DNA of 5,152 bases from Blautia sp. GTDB taxonomy: Bacteria > Bacillota > Clostridia > Lachnospirales > Lachnospiraceae. The DNA lies in contig JAFWDX010000030.1 in NCBI GenBank assembly GCA_017515945.1, forward strand, positions 1 to 5,152, given 5' to 3'. The notes under the pieces are model-generated. The model worked only from the letters and a program-made list of their open reading frames with translations. It searched no databases and had not been told where the DNA came from. Below are positions 5,128 to 5,152 of this stretch, piece by piece (position 1 is the stretch's first letter; the number at the start of each line of letters is the position of its first letter). The position numbers were made by a program, and so were the translations under genes.

Positions 5128-5152
5128 GAGTCATGGGGACAGGTTCCTTGAC
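5128..5152 (+). repeat. REP-like palindromic repeat, family A, right copy 2, cut by the window end
   Basis: The left arm GAGTCA (5128-5133) is followed by the full 18-base core GGGGACAGGTTCCTTGAC (5135-5152). The right arm starts with GAC and is cut off by the end of the window. The array therefore probably continues beyond it. Confidence 0.7.

Overview
The window reads as chromosomal DNA of a moderately GC-rich Firmicute, most likely a gut Clostridium relative of the Lachnospiraceae type. The clues are strong GGAGG-type ribosome binding sites, a DUF3877-like protein (a family I know mainly from Eubacterium/Roseburia-type bacteria), a Firmicute-style TrmD and dispersed short palindromic repeats. 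The taxonomic call is inference; no rRNA or species marker is present.

Layout. Two transcription units diverge from an intergenic region at about 3328-3788. Leftward (minus strand) lie a DUF3877-like gene (3327-2767, TTG start), trmD (2759-2085, tRNA m1G37 methyltransferase, 7 bases after the DUF3877 stop) and, after a 172-base gap, a predicted ABC-class ATPase of the COG3044/PF09818 type (1912-188). Rightward (plus strand) lie a small secreted acidic protein with a Sec signal peptide and a leucine-rich five-residue repeat (3789-4430) and, 8 bases later, a YgjP/DUF45-type zinc metallopeptidase (4439-5020).

The most notable item is a 166-base non-coding element at 3562-3727. It has perfect 15-base terminal inverted repeats starting GTAA and an exact 8-base direct repeat (GAAGGGAA) on both sides, so it looks like a MITE with its target-site duplication. 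The GTAA ends and 8-base duplication resemble the IS66 family. It sits immediately downstream of a TATAAT box, inside the leader of the secreted-protein gene, and would be transcribed as a heavily structured 5' UTR with two mutually exclusive folds.

Both ends of the window carry short interspersed palindromes (core GGGGACAGGTTCCTTGAC, arms TGAGTCA/TGACTCA). They lie in opposite orientation directly at the stop codons of the outermost genes. At the right end they are interleaved with a second, 19-base repeat. A diverged relative sits at 1937-1988. They resemble REP sequences of the kind spread by REP-associated tyrosine transposases; no transposase gene is present here. The first ~145 bases contain no gene and may hold part of a structured RNA that I could not identify.

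I found no tRNA or rRNA gene, CRISPR array or convincing intrinsic terminator. Nothing amounts to a clear new defence or biosynthetic system. The MITE insertion and the pairing of a secreted repeat protein with a metallopeptidase are the parts most worth following up.
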